Source: Dactylosporangium aurantiacum (GTDB lineage: Bacteria > Actinomycetota > Actinomycetes > Mycobacteriales > Micromonosporaceae). From it: 64,000 bases of DNA. The position numbers were made by a program, and so were the translations under genes. This document shows positions 35,033 to 43,537 of the stretch, piece after piece (position 1 is the stretch's first letter; every line of letters starts with the position of its first letter). Under the pieces are notes generated by a model. The model worked only from the letters and a program-made list of their open reading frames with translations. It did no database searches and was not told the DNA's origin. Location: positions 22,094 to 86,093 of the forward strand of contig NZ_JNYJ01000037.1 of the NCBI RefSeq assembly GCF_000716715.1, written 5' to 3'.

Positions 35033-35170
35033 GGTGACGGCGGTGGCGTCATCCGTCCAGCTGTCAGTCGTTGGACGGAGCAGGTCAACAGGTGTGACCT
35101 CCGGCGCGGACGTCCGCGCGCGTCTCGACTAGTGTCGGGGCACCATGCGCGGATGCCGGCCGGTGCAAAT

Positions 35171-35186
35171 GTGCCCGAACGGGCAC
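35171..35186. promoter_or_regulatory. palindrome upstream of the kinase gene
   Basis: GTGCCCG-AA-CGGGCAC, a perfect 7-bp inverted repeat about 88 bp before the kinase ATG, flanked by TGCAA and TTGCA. Operator or small hairpin in a 241-bp gap that has no gene. Confidence 0.45.
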
Positions 35187-35273
35187 GAGGGTTGCATCCA
35201 GGGTGGTCTTTTCATCTCGCGGTGAACAGATCAGACTGCATAGGACCTGTGCCAAGTGGCTGGAAGGACCCCG

Positions 35274-36653
35274 ATGACCGAGGCAGGCACGCACGACGGC
35301 GCCGGTGAGTCCGGCACGCCGGACCTGCCGCTGCGCTCGGCCGCGCCGTCACGTCGCGCCGCCGTCGGGGACCTCACCAACAACGACCCGATCCGCATCG
35401 ACGACTACCGGCTGATCGGGCAGCTCGGCGTCGGCGGCATGGGCACCGTCTACCTGGCCCAGTCCCCCGACGGCTCCCGCGTGGCCGTGAAGCTGGTCCA
35501 CGCGCACCTCGCCCGCGACCCGCGGTTCCGGGTGCGCTTCGCCGGTGAGGTCCGGGCCGCGCAGCGGGTCCCCGGGTTCTGCACCGCCCGCGTGCTCGAC
35601 TCCGGGATGCACGAGGAGCGGCCCTACCTGGTCACCGAGTATCTCGAGGGCATCCCGCTGTCCCGGCTCGTCGCCGACGACGGCCCGCTCGACCCGGCGA
35701 TGCTGCACAGCGTCGCGCTGGGCGTCGCGGCCGCGCTCGCCGCGATCCACAACGTCGGGCTGGTCCACCGCGACCTCAAGCCGAGCAACCTCATGGTCAC
35801 CCTCGGTGGCGTCCGGATCATCGACTTCGGCATCGCCCGCGCGATGGACGCCGCGAGCGACATCACCGGCACCGGCAACATCGTCGGCAGCCTCGGCTGG
35901 GCCTCGCCGGAGCAGCTGCGCGCCGAGGAGCCCACGGCCGCCATGGACATCTTCGGGTGGGGCTGCCTGGTCGCGTTCGCGGCCACCGGCCGCCACCCGT
36001 ACGGCGGCGAGGAGGCCGCGGCCCGCGCCTGGAAGATCCTCGAGGGCGAGCCCGACCTCAACGGCATCCCCGACCCGGTCCGCGAGCTGGTCGCCGCCGC
36101 GCTGAGCCGCGACCCCCTGGACCGGCCCGACGCCCGGCAGCTGCTGCTCGGCCTGGCCATCGACGACCTCGACGCGGCGCCGCTGCCGGCACAGCGCCGC
36201 TGGCTGCGCGGCTCGACCCAGATGTCGCGCCGCCGGGTGACCTCGATGGCGATCGCCGTGCCGATGGCCCTGGCGCTGGTCTTCGCCGCCGCCGAGACCA
36301 CGTCGGACATGATGGGCGGCAGGTCCGACCCCGGCACCCACCGCGGCAGCACCAGCGGCGACGAGGTCGGCAACAACCTCTCGCCCGCGCCCAACCCGGG
36401 CGTGACCGGCATCCAGCGGCCCAACCCGGGCTCGACGACCAGCGCGGGCAACCCGACCAACGGCCCGCAGGTGTTCCCCACGGTCTCCGGGGTCGCGTCG
36501 GTCACCTCGACCGCGGTCCCCACGACGTCCGCGCCGACGACGCCGCCGGCCACGACGCCGAGCGTCGAGCCCACCACGGCGCCGCCGACGACGACACCGC
36601 CGCCGCCGACCGACACCGTCGATCCGGGTGGCGGCGGCAACCAGGTCCCCTGA
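35274..36653 (+). CDS. Membrane Ser/Thr protein kinase, 459 aa
   Basis: Complete Hanks kinase: LGVGGMGTVYLA, VAVKLV, canonical HRDLKPSN, IIDFGIAR and GSLGWASPEQ. A membrane helix (TSMAIAVPMALALVFAAA, about 320-337) is followed by a Thr/Pro/Ser-rich extracellular tail that ends without a folded sensor. ATG 35274 (GAAGGA 5 nt upstream) is preferred over GTG 35256. Unlike the two kinases at 3146 and 5679, it keeps the catalytic lysine. Confidence 0.92.
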   Translation: MTEAGTHDGAGESGTPDLPLRSAAPSRRAAVGDLTNNDPIRIDDYRLIGQLGVGGMGTVYLAQSPDGSRVAVKLVHAHLARDPRFRVRFAGEVRAAQRVPGFCTARVLDSGMHEERPYLVTEYLEGIPLSRLVADDGPLDPAMLHSVALGVAAALAAIHNVGLVHRDLKPSNLMVTLGGVRIIDFGIARAMDAASDITGTGNIVGSLGWASPEQLRAEEPTAAMDIFGWGCLVAFAATGRHPYGGEEAAARAWKILEGEPDLNGIPDPVRELVAAALSRDPLDRPDARQLLLGLAIDDLDAAPLPAQRRWLRGSTQMSRRRVTSMAIAVPMALALVFAAAETTSDMMGGRSDPGTHRGSTSGDEVGNNLSPAPNPGVTGIQRPNPGSTTSAGNPTNGPQVFPTVSGVASVTSTAVPTTSAPTTPPATTPSVEPTTAPPTTTPPPPTDTVDPGGGGNQVP

Positions 36654-36660
36654 CGCGTCG

Positions 36661-36729
36661 ACGGCGGCACCTCGCAACGGGGTGCCGCCGTCAGCTCCGC
36701 GGCACCCGACCCGTGCGCCGGTGCCGCGG
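36661..36729. terminator. paired terminator hairpins between convergent genes
   Basis: Two perfect hairpins: 36661-36691 (11-bp stem ACGGCGGCACC, 9-nt loop) and 36697-36729 (10-bp stem CCGCGGCACC, 13-nt loop). They fill the gap between the kinase stop and the stop at 36731. Confidence 0.7.
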
Positions 36730-36730
36730 C

Positions 36731-37552
36731 TCAGAGCACGTGCGTCAGGTAGCCCTCGATCGACTCGGCCAGCACGTCCGCGCCGGGGCGGGACCAGACC
36801 GCCTCGTGGAACACCTCGACCTCGATCGGGCCCGTGTACCCGGTCGCGTCGACCGCCTCGCGGAAGCGCCGCAGCTCGACGCAGCCGGTGCCCGGCAGCC
36901 CCCGGCCGAGCAGCACGCCCTCCGGCAGCGGGGTGATCCAGTCGGCCACCTGGAAGCAGGCGATGCGACCCTCGGCGCCGGCCCGTGCGAGCTGCTTCCA
37001 GATCTGGTCGTCCCACCAGAGGTGGTACGTGTCCACGGCCACTCCCACCGCCGACGGCGGATACGGCGCCGCCAGGTCCAGCGCGTTGGACAGCGTCGAC
37101 ACGACGCACCGGTCCGAGGCGAACATCGGGTGCAGGGGCTCGATCGCCAGGCGTACACCGGCGGCCTCGGCGTGCGGGACGAGCTCGCCGATCGCGTCGC
37201 CCACGGTGCGGCGCGCCGCGTCCAGGTCCCGGCTGCCGTCGGGGAGCCCGCCGCTGACCAGGACGAGCACCGGCGCCTGGAGGGCCGCCGCCTCGTCGAT
37301 GGCGCGGCGGTTGTCGTCGAACCAGCCGGGCGTGGTGAAGAACCCGCCCCGGCACAGGGTCGTGACGGTGAGCCCGGCCGATCGCACCAGGGCGGCGGTC
37401 CGTTCGAGGCCGAACGTGCCCACCTGGTCGCGCCACAGCCCGAGCTGGGTGACGCCCTGCTTGACGCAGCCGTCGACCGTCTCGTCGACGGGCCAGCGCT
37501 TCGTCGTGGCCTGGTTCAGCGAGAACCGCTCGAGCCTCGGGTCGGCGCTCAC
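36731..37552 (-). CDS. TIM-barrel sugar isomerase/epimerase, 273 aa
   Basis: Xylose-isomerase-like barrel: LSLNQATT-type opening (FSLNQATTKRW), LAIEPLHPMFA, GVAVDTYHLWWD and IEVEVFHEAVW carry the Glu/Asp/His metal ligands. Last gene of a LacI-associated operon. GTG 37552 overlaps the oxidoreductase stop by 4 nt. Substrate is probably a keto-sugar produced by the dehydrogenase, which is inference. Confidence 0.82.
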   Translation of the reverse strand: MSADPRLERFSLNQATTKRWPVDETVDGCVKQGVTQLGLWRDQVGTFGLERTAALVRSAGLTVTTLCRGGFFTTPGWFDDNRRAIDEAAALQAPVLVLVSGGLPDGSRDLDAARRTVGDAIGELVPHAEAAGVRLAIEPLHPMFASDRCVVSTLSNALDLAAPYPPSAVGVAVDTYHLWWDDQIWKQLARAGAEGRIACFQVADWITPLPEGVLLGRGLPGTGCVELRRFREAVDATGYTGPIEVEVFHEAVWSRPGADVLAESIEGYLTHVL

Positions 37553-38700
37553 AGGTCCAGCGCCGGGATCTCGATGCGCCGGCCCTCGCGGGCGGCCTGC
37601 AGGCCGAGCTCGGCGAGCTGGACTCCCCGGGCGCCGGCGGCGAAGTCCCACGGGAAGTCGGCGCCGTCCACGACGTGCCGCAGGAACAGCTCCCACTGCA
37701 CCTTGAAGCCGTTGTCGAACGGCTCGTTGTCCGGCACCGCCTGCCACTGCGCGCGGAACGGCTCGGTGACCGGCAGGTCCGGGTTCCACACCGGCTTCGG
37801 GGTGGTGCCGCGGTGCTGGACGTGGCACTCGCGCAGGCCGGCGACGGCGCTGCCGTGGGTGCCGTCGACCTGGAACTCGACCAGCTCGTCGCGGCGGACC
37901 CGCACCGCCCAGGAGGAGTTGATCTGCGCGACGATGCCGCCCTCCAGCTCGAACGTGCCGTACGCCGCGTCGTCGGCGGTCGCCTCGTACGCCTGGCCGG
38001 CCTCGTCCACGCGGGACGGGATGTGGGTCGCGATGGTCGCCTGCACGGAGCGGATCGGGGCGAACAGCTGCTCCAGCACGTACTGCCAGTGCGGGAACAT
38101 GTCCACGACGATGCCGCCGCCGTCGGCGGACCGGTAGTTCCACGACGGGCGCTGCGCGGCCTGCCAGTCGCCCTCGAACACCCAGTAGCCGAACTCGCCG
38201 CGCACCGACAGGATCCGGCCGAAGAAGCCGCCGTCGACGAGGCGCTTGAGCTTGCGCAGCCCCGGCAGGAACAGCTTGTCCTGCACGACGCCGTGCTTGA
38301 TGCCGGCGGTCCGCGCGGCGCGGCACAGTGCGACCGCGGCGTCGGTGTCCTCGGCGAGGGGCTTCTCGGTGTAGACGTGCAAGCCTGCGTCGATGGCGGC
38401 GCGGATCGCCTTCTCCCGCTGCTGGGTCACCTGCGCGTCGAAGTAGATCTGCACGTCGGAGCGGGCGAGCGCGGCGTCGAGGTCGGTCGTCCACTCGGTC
38501 AGCCCGTGCCGCTGCGCCAGCTGCGCGAGCTTGTCGGCGTTGCGGCCGACGAGGACGGGCTCCGGCCAGATCAGCGAGCCGTCACGCGACGGCAGGCCGC
38601 CCTGCTCGCGGATCGCGAGCAGGGAGCGGACCAGATGCTGGCGGTACCCCATGCGGCCGGTGACGCCGTTCAGCACGATACCGATCGGGATGCGGGACAA
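37549..38700 (-). CDS. Gfo/Idh/MocA-family dehydrogenase, 383 aa
   Basis: NAD(P)-dependent sugar oxidoreductase. The N-terminal Rossmann is IGIVLNGVTGRMG; VYTEKPLAEDT carries the family EKP lysine; GGGIVVDMFPHWQY carries the active-site Asp and His. Oxidises a sugar or cyclitol hydroxyl. Located between a cupin and a sugar isomerase under a LacI-type operator. Confidence 0.88.
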   Translation of the reverse strand: MSRIPIGIVLNGVTGRMGYRQHLVRSLLAIREQGGLPSRDGSLIWPEPVLVGRNADKLAQLAQRHGLTEWTTDLDAALARSDVQIYFDAQVTQQREKAIRAAIDAGLHVYTEKPLAEDTDAAVALCRAARTAGIKHGVVQDKLFLPGLRKLKRLVDGGFFGRILSVRGEFGYWVFEGDWQAAQRPSWNYRSADGGGIVVDMFPHWQYVLEQLFAPIRSVQATIATHIPSRVDEAGQAYEATADDAAYGTFELEGGIVAQINSSWAVRVRRDELVEFQVDGTHGSAVAGLRECHVQHRGTTPKPVWNPDLPVTEPFRAQWQAVPDNEPFDNGFKVQWELFLRHVVDGADFPWDFAAGARGVQLAELGLQAAREGRRIEIPALDL

Positions 38701-38718
38701 CGGGACTCCTCAGGCTCC

Positions 38719-39480
38719 TCACGCGGCGGTGGCGTGGTAGGTGTCGAGCAGGCCGCACATGCCGTGCCTGCCGTGTTCGCTCGGCGCGGGCAGCACGTTG
38801 ATGCCGCCGGCGCCGAGATGACTCGCGTCGCCGGCGGCGAGCGCGTCGATCTGCCGGCCCGTCTCCAGCGCGACGCGGAGCGCGCCGCGCTCCCACCGCT
38901 CACGCCAGCCGGGCAGTTTGGGGGCGACCAGCCTGGCCGCGGCGGCCTGGAACGCGGCGAGGCCGTCGGGGCCGCTCTCGCGCAGCGCCAGGAACCCGGT
39001 GACGGCCAGGTCCCGGCGGCGGAACGCGGCGCCCAGGTCGGTGCCGGGCGCCCCACCCTCGGGCAGCGTCGCGGCCTCGGCGTACGCGGCGGGGTCGGCC
39101 AGCACGTCGGGCGGGAACGTCAGCACCGCGTCGCCCGCCTCCGGCAGGCCGCTGTTCTGCATCACCACCACGATCTGCAGGCCGCCCTCGTTGACGAGGC
39201 GGTGGATCGTGCCGGGCGGGAACCAGGCGACGGTGCCGGTGCGCAGGGGCGTCTCCCGGTACCCCTCCCCGGACAGCGTCTGGACGTGCCCCTCGCCGGC
39301 GGTCACCACGTACCCCTCCGAGCAGGTGAGGTGCATGTGCGGGGTCCCGCCGAACAGCCCGTCCGGAGCGAGCGAGTCATAGACGGACAACCGGGAGATC
39401 CCGACCGCTCCGGGCATCTGGTCCCGCGCCACTGCCGTCACCGCCTCTTTCACGCCAGGAAAACGCTTTCCTCTGGTCAT
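38719..39480 (-). CDS. Cupin-domain protein, 253 aa or shorter
   Basis: Cupin core with PHMHLTCSEGYVV (HxH and Glu ligands) and PPGTIHRLVNEGG (His). The C-terminal half is helical with no recognised motif. The furthest ATG (39480) would place the operator at 39457-39472 inside codons 3-8. GTG 39453, 39441 or 39432 are therefore plausible real starts. First gene of an operon with the dehydrogenase and isomerase, divergent from a LacI gene. Confidence 0.75.
   Translation of the reverse strand: MTRGKRFPGVKEAVTAVARDQMPGAVGISRLSVYDSLAPDGLFGGTPHMHLTCSEGYVVTAGEGHVQTLSGEGYRETPLRTGTVAWFPPGTIHRLVNEGGLQIVVVMQNSGLPEAGDAVLTFPPDVLADPAAYAEAATLPEGGAPGTDLGAAFRRRDLAVTGFLALRESGPDGLAAFQAAAARLVAPKLPGWRERWERGALRVALETGRQIDALAAGDASHLGAGGINVLPAPSEHGRHGMCGLLDTYHATAA
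39457..39472. promoter_or_regulatory. LacI-type operator between cupin operon and LacI gene
   Basis: AGGAAAACGCTTTCCT, a near-perfect palindrome (one mismatched pair) with central CG. It shares GGAAA-N-CG-N-TTTCC with the GH88 operator. Position suggests control of the divergent cupin operon and autoregulation by the LacI protein at 39531. Confidence 0.7.
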
Positions 39481-39530
39481 GTCGACGCTAACCCGTATGC
39501 TGCGAACGAGTCAATGGAAGGAGGCGGACG

Positions 39531-40544
39531 ATGGCGACGCTCGCCGACGTGGCCCGCCGTGCCGGGGTGTCGCCCGCGACCGCCTCGCGGATCATCAGCG
39601 GCAGCACGAAACTCGTCACCGACGAGCTGCGCGAGCGGGTGCTGCGCGCGGTCGACGAGCTGCAGTACGTGCCCAACGCGCACGCGCAGTTCCTCGCCCG
39701 GGCCCAGCGCACCGCCGTCGGCGTCATCGTGCACGACGTTTCCGACCCGTACTTCGCCGAGATCACCCGCGGCCTGCAACAGGTCGCCACCGCGGCGGGC
39801 CGGCTCGTCATCATCTGCAACAGCTACCGCGACCCGGCCCGCGAGCTGGAGTACGTGGAGCTGCTGCGGGCCCAGCAGGTCGCGGCCATCATCCTGGCCG
39901 GCTCCGGCTACCACGACCCCGCGTTCACGAAGGCGCTGACGGGCAAGCTGGCCGCCTACACCCGCACCGGCGGCAGGGTCAGCGTCATCGGCCGGCACGA
40001 GCTGCCCGGCGACGCGGTCATGCCGGCCAACGCCGACGGCGGCCACCTCGCCGGCGTCGAGGTCTTCGGCGGCGGCCACCGCAAGGTCGGCGTCATCGCC
40101 GGCCCGAAGGTCCTGACCACCACCACTGACCGGCTCGCCGGCCTGCGCCGCGCCGCCCGCCAGTACGGCCGCACCCTGCCCCCGCGGCGCGTCGTCTTCG
40201 CCGACTTCGACCGCGACAGCGGCGCCGACGCGACCCGCCGGCTGCTGGACGACTCCCCCGACCTGACGGCCATCGTGGCCCTCAACGACTCGATGGCGGT
40301 CGGCACGCTCAGCGTGCTGCGCGAGCGGGGCATCGCGGTGCCGCAGCAGGTGAGCGTGGTCGGCTTCGACGACATGCCGATCGCGCGGGACGTGACGCCG
40401 GCCCTGACGACGGTCCGGCTGCCGCTGACGGAGATGGGCGCGCGGGCGATGACGATGGCGCTGGAGGACCGGGCGCGGACCCCGCGGGTGGAGCCGGCGG
40501 CGGCGACGCTGGTGCACCGGGAGTCGTCGGCTCCCCTGACCTGA
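39531..40544 (+). CDS. LacI-family transcriptional regulator, 337 aa
   Basis: HTH TLADVARRAGVSPATASRII at residues 3-22, hinge, and sugar-binding sensor (VGVIVHDVSDPYFAEI, VALNDSMAVGTL, VVGFDDMPIARDVTP). ATG 39531 has AAGGAGG. Likely represses the divergent cupin-dehydrogenase-isomerase operon through 39457-39472 and may also bind the similar GH88 site. Confidence 0.93.
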   Translation: MATLADVARRAGVSPATASRIISGSTKLVTDELRERVLRAVDELQYVPNAHAQFLARAQRTAVGVIVHDVSDPYFAEITRGLQQVATAAGRLVIICNSYRDPARELEYVELLRAQQVAAIILAGSGYHDPAFTKALTGKLAAYTRTGGRVSVIGRHELPGDAVMPANADGGHLAGVEVFGGGHRKVGVIAGPKVLTTTTDRLAGLRRAARQYGRTLPPRRVVFADFDRDSGADATRRLLDDSPDLTAIVALNDSMAVGTLSVLRERGIAVPQQVSVVGFDDMPIARDVTPALTTVRLPLTEMGARAMTMALEDRARTPRVEPAAATLVHRESSAPLT

Positions 40545-40571
40545 CTCATTCCCGGTCGGTGGGGCATTTTG

Positions 40572-41303
40572 TCACGCGCCGGTGGCGATCTCCGCGTACG
40601 TCGGCAGGCCCTCCCCGTCGACCGGCGCGCCGTCGCGGACGGCCCGGGCCGCCCTCACGGCCGCGGCGAGCGCCACCCGGAACAGCAGCGAGCCGGTGCT
40701 CACCCGCCGCACCCCCAGCTCGGCCAACTCGGCGACCGTCGGTCCGCAAGGCTCGTGCAGCACGTTGACCGGCACATCCACCGCACGGACGACGGCCGCG
40801 ATGTCCGCCGGCGCCCGCAGCCCCGGCACGAAGACCCCGTCGGCCCCGGCGTCCACGTACGCCCGCACCCGCCGCAACGCCTCCCTCAGCTCACCGCCCC
40901 GCTGCCAGTGCGTGTCGGTCCGGGCGTTGACGAACAGCCCGGGCACCTCCCGCTTCACCGCGCGGATCAGGCGCACCTGCCGCTCGACCGGCCCCATCGC
41001 GTCCTCGACGTTGATCCCCGCCGCCCCGGCCGCGGCGACCGCGACCGCCTCCCGCACGGACCCGCGTTCGATGTCGACGCTCACGTGACAGGGCAGCCCG
41101 GCGATCCTGCGGACCAGCCGCAGCGACTCCTCACCGGTGGCGTCCTGCCCGTCCGGCAACCCGTTCGCGGCGGCGACACCGAGGCTCGTCGTCCCGATGG
41201 CCGGAAACCCGGCCGCCGCCAGCATCCGGGCGGACGCGACATCCCAGGCGTTGGGAAGGACGAGCGGCTCCCCGGCGCGGTGCAGTGACCGGAAGTCGCT
41301 CAT
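40572..41303 (-). CDS. Isocitrate lyase/PEP mutase-family protein, 243 aa
   Basis: PEP mutase-like barrel: LPNAWDVASARML, IGTTSLGVAAANG, VSVDIERG, INVEDAMG (metal Glu/Asp) and FVNARTDT. The lyase Cys motif is absent, as in oxaloacetate-hydrolase or PEP-mutase-like members. The ATG overlaps the P450-like stop (ATGA). Confidence 0.85.
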   Translation of the reverse strand: MSDFRSLHRAGEPLVLPNAWDVASARMLAAAGFPAIGTTSLGVAAANGLPDGQDATGEESLRLVRRIAGLPCHVSVDIERGSVREAVAVAAAGAAGINVEDAMGPVERQVRLIRAVKREVPGLFVNARTDTHWQRGGELREALRRVRAYVDAGADGVFVPGLRAPADIAAVVRAVDVPVNVLHEPCGPTVAELAELGVRRVSTGSLLFRVALAAAVRAARAVRDGAPVDGEGLPTYAEIATGA

Positions 41304-42448
41304 CGCGCTTCACCCGCGACGACCGGCGAACCGACCACCGGCGAACCGACCACCGGCGACCCGACGACCGGCGAGGCGACGGCGGCGATCGTCCCGGCGG
41401 GGACCGCACCGGCGGTGCCGAGCCCGCCACCGGGCCGGGCGGGTTCCGCGGTCCCATCATTCGGGATCGGGTCTGTGCCCGGTGCACGCGCCGATTCGCC
41501 GCCACCGGGGAACTCGCCCCTAGCCGACACGCCCGCGGCGGCTCCGTCGCGTGCGGGCCCGCCGCCCAGGTGCGCGCTGAGCGCCCCCTCGGCCAGGGCC
41601 AGCGCGTGGGCGCGACCCGGACAGCCGCGCGGGCCGGCGCCGAACGGGATGCCGTGCAGGCCGACCCGTACGACCTCGCCCGGCGCGACCTGTGCGCCGC
41701 CGACGTCGGCCGGGCGGGTGGCCATCCGCTTCGTGGCGGCGACCGGTGGCGCGTCGCGCAGCACCCGGCGCAGCGCCCGGTCGACGTCCTGCGCGGCGAC
41801 CAGCTCCCCGGCTCCGGTCACCCGGTCGACGTCCTCCGCGGCGACCAGCTCCCCGGCTCCGGTCACCCGGTCGACGTCCTCCGCGGCGACCAGCTCCCCG
41901 GCTCCGGTCACCCGGTCGACGTCCTGCGCGGCAGCCGGGTCCCCGGGTCCGGTCGCCGCGGGCGCCGCCGCGAGGAGGCCGGCGGCGCGGGCGATCAGGG
42001 TGGCGGTCGCGTCGCAGGCCTGCACCAGCAGCCCGATCCGCGCGGCGGTGGTCTCGTCGGCGGTGCCGCCGCACGCGGCGACCAGGATCTCCACGGCGGT
42101 GTCGGCGGCGGGCTCGTCGCCGGTGCCGGGCTGGTACGCGGCGGCCACCACGCGGACCGCGTCGGTCGTCCTTGGGGAGGAGTCGAGGCCGAGGGCGGTG
42201 CACAGGAGTTGCACGGGGTGGGCGTGCGGGGATGAGGCGGCCGCCGCGCGGAGCGCCTCGGGGTCCACTGTGGACAGGATTGACTCGCTGAGCCCGCGGC
42301 GCCGGGTGTGCGCCGCACCGTCGCTGAACCGGCCGACGCTCGCGCGCAGCCAGGCGACGCCGTGTGCGGCGGCGGGCACCGGCGGGACCACGAAACCGGG
42401 GTCGTGGAGCACGGCGAGGGCGTCGCCGGGATCGTCGATCGTCTGCAT
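41300..42448 (-). CDS. Degenerate cytochrome P450-like protein, 382 aa
   Basis: P450 landmarks remain: C-helix FSDGAAHTRRRG, I-helix-like LLVQACDATATLI and the heme loop PFGAGPRGCPGRAHALALAEG with its Cys. But the K-helix ExxR reads RVLR (Glu lost). About 25-30 residues normally between the beta strand after GEVV and the heme loop are missing. Three to four tandem 15-aa repeats (DVDRVTGAGELVAAE) are inserted between the I and K helices. The C-terminal 100 residues are low complexity and end in PVVGS repeats. Probably heme-binding at best and not a normal monooxygenase. Coupled to the PEP-mutase gene and divergent from an ArsR regulator. Confidence 0.75.
   Translation of the reverse strand: MQTIDDPGDALAVLHDPGFVVPPVPAAAHGVAWLRASVGRFSDGAAHTRRRGLSESILSTVDPEALRAAAASSPHAHPVQLLCTALGLDSSPRTTDAVRVVAAAYQPGTGDEPAADTAVEILVAACGGTADETTAARIGLLVQACDATATLIARAAGLLAAAPAATGPGDPAAAQDVDRVTGAGELVAAEDVDRVTGAGELVAAEDVDRVTGAGELVAAQDVDRALRRVLRDAPPVAATKRMATRPADVGGAQVAPGEVVRVGLHGIPFGAGPRGCPGRAHALALAEGALSAHLGGGPARDGAAAGVSARGEFPGGGESARAPGTDPIPNDGTAEPARPGGGLGTAGAVPAGTIAAVASPVVGSPVVGSPVVGSPVVAGEAR
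41316..41380. repeat. 15-bp repeats at the 3' end of the P450-like gene
   Basis: About four in-frame copies of a CCGACCACCGGCGAA-like unit encoding PVVGS, immediately before the stop. Confidence 0.8.
41780..41959. repeat. 45-bp in-frame tandem repeats inside the P450-like gene
   Basis: Three near-identical 45-bp units (41780-41824, 41825-41869, 41870-41914) and a degenerate fourth, beginning GTCGACGTCCT. The near identity of the copies suggests recent expansion. Confidence 0.9.
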
Positions 42449-42471
42449 GGCTGGACCGTACGGCCGGGACC

Positions 42472-42489
42472 GTTCGGTACATGACGAAC
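42472..42489. promoter_or_regulatory. inverted repeat between P450-like and ArsR genes
   Basis: GTTCG-N8-CGAAC in the 63-bp divergent gap, 22 bp before the ArsR start. Candidate ArsR operator that covers both promoters. Confidence 0.45.
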
Positions 42490-42511
42490 TGACGGAGCGG
42501 ACAATGGACCT

Positions 42512-43198
42512 GTGACCGCACCGTCCTCGCTCGCGAAGCTCGCCGCGCTGCTGGCCGACGAGACGCGGGCCGCGATGTGCCTGGCGCTGCTCGACGGGCG
42601 CGCGTGGACCGCCGGCGAGCTGGCCCGGCACGCCGGTGTCGCGCGGTCCACGGCGACGGAGCACCTGCACCGGCTGACGGCCGGCGGGTTGCTGGTCGAG
42701 GAGCGGCAGGGGCGGCACCGGTACGTCCGCCTCGCCGACGCCTCGGTCGCCGCCCTGCTGGAGGACATGTCGGCGCGGCTGGCGCCGCAGGTGTCCCGGC
42801 CGGCCGGGCTGCGGGCGGCGACGGCGTCGGCGGCCCTCGCCCGGGGGCGGACCTGCTACGACCACCTCGCCGGGCGGCTCGGGGTAGCCGTGACGGACGC
42901 GTTGACTGCACGTGGGTTGCTGGACCAGACGGGCGGGTTCGCGTTGACGGAGGCCGGCCTGGCGTGGATGGCCGCGCTCGGGTTGGACCTGGACGGCGGG
43001 AAGCGGCCCGTGGCGCGGGGCTGCCTGGACTGGACGGAGCGGCGGCCGCACCTGGCCGGGGTCGCCGGGGCGCGGCTGTGCGAGCGGTTCCTGGCCCGCG
43101 GCTGGGTCGCGCGCATCGGTTCCGGGCGGGCGGTGCGGGTCACCCCGGACGGCCGGGTCGCCCTGGCGGACCTGCTCGGCATCGACGGCGTCGATTAG
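42512..43198 (+). CDS. ArsR-family HTH regulator, 228 aa
   Basis: Winged helix with LAALLADETRAAMCLALLDG, AGELARHAGVARSTATEHLHRL (recognition helix) and VEERQGRHRYVRLA (wing). The C-terminal 130 residues resemble those of long ArsR members (CYDHLAGRLGVAV). No clustered Cys metal site. GTG 42512. Likely regulates the divergent P450-like operon. Confidence 0.87.
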   Translation: MTAPSSLAKLAALLADETRAAMCLALLDGRAWTAGELARHAGVARSTATEHLHRLTAGGLLVEERQGRHRYVRLADASVAALLEDMSARLAPQVSRPAGLRAATASAALARGRTCYDHLAGRLGVAVTDALTARGLLDQTGGFALTEAGLAWMAALGLDLDGGKRPVARGCLDWTERRPHLAGVAGARLCERFLARGWVARIGSGRAVRVTPDGRVALADLLGIDGVD

Positions 43199-43245
43199 GT
43201 TTCGGGGCGGTTGGGTACTCAGCGGTCACTACGAAGGAGGCCGTT

Positions 43246-43437
43246 GTGTTCGCTGTGATCGCCGCGATCCTGTTCGCTGTCGCGCTGCTGATGGACCTGT
43301 TCGGTGCCGACGCCGGGCCGGTGCTCGACGTGGGGACCCTGAGCCTGGCCGGGTTCCTGTGCGTCGCCCTGCACCTGGCCGGTGCGGGCACCTGGCACAC
43401 CCGGTACGGCAGCTACCGCCGCAGCCGCCGCCGCTGA
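43246..43437 (+). CDS. 63-aa two-helix membrane protein
   Basis: VFAVIAAILFAVALLMDLF and LSLAGFLCVALHLAGAG form two membrane helices, with a basic tail (YRRSRRR). A perfect AAGGAGG sits 5 nt before GTG 43246. Small proteins of this form are common in actinomycetes and uncharacterised. Confidence 0.75.
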   Translation: MFAVIAAILFAVALLMDLFGADAGPVLDVGTLSLAGFLCVALHLAGAGTWHTRYGSYRRSRRR

Positions 43438-43537
43438 GCGGATCGGCGTTCGGCGTCGCACGCACTGCCACGGCCGCGTCCTACCCCAGGTGGGGGTTCG
43501 GGCGCGGCCGTCGTCCGTGTGGCCGACACTGGCTGGC

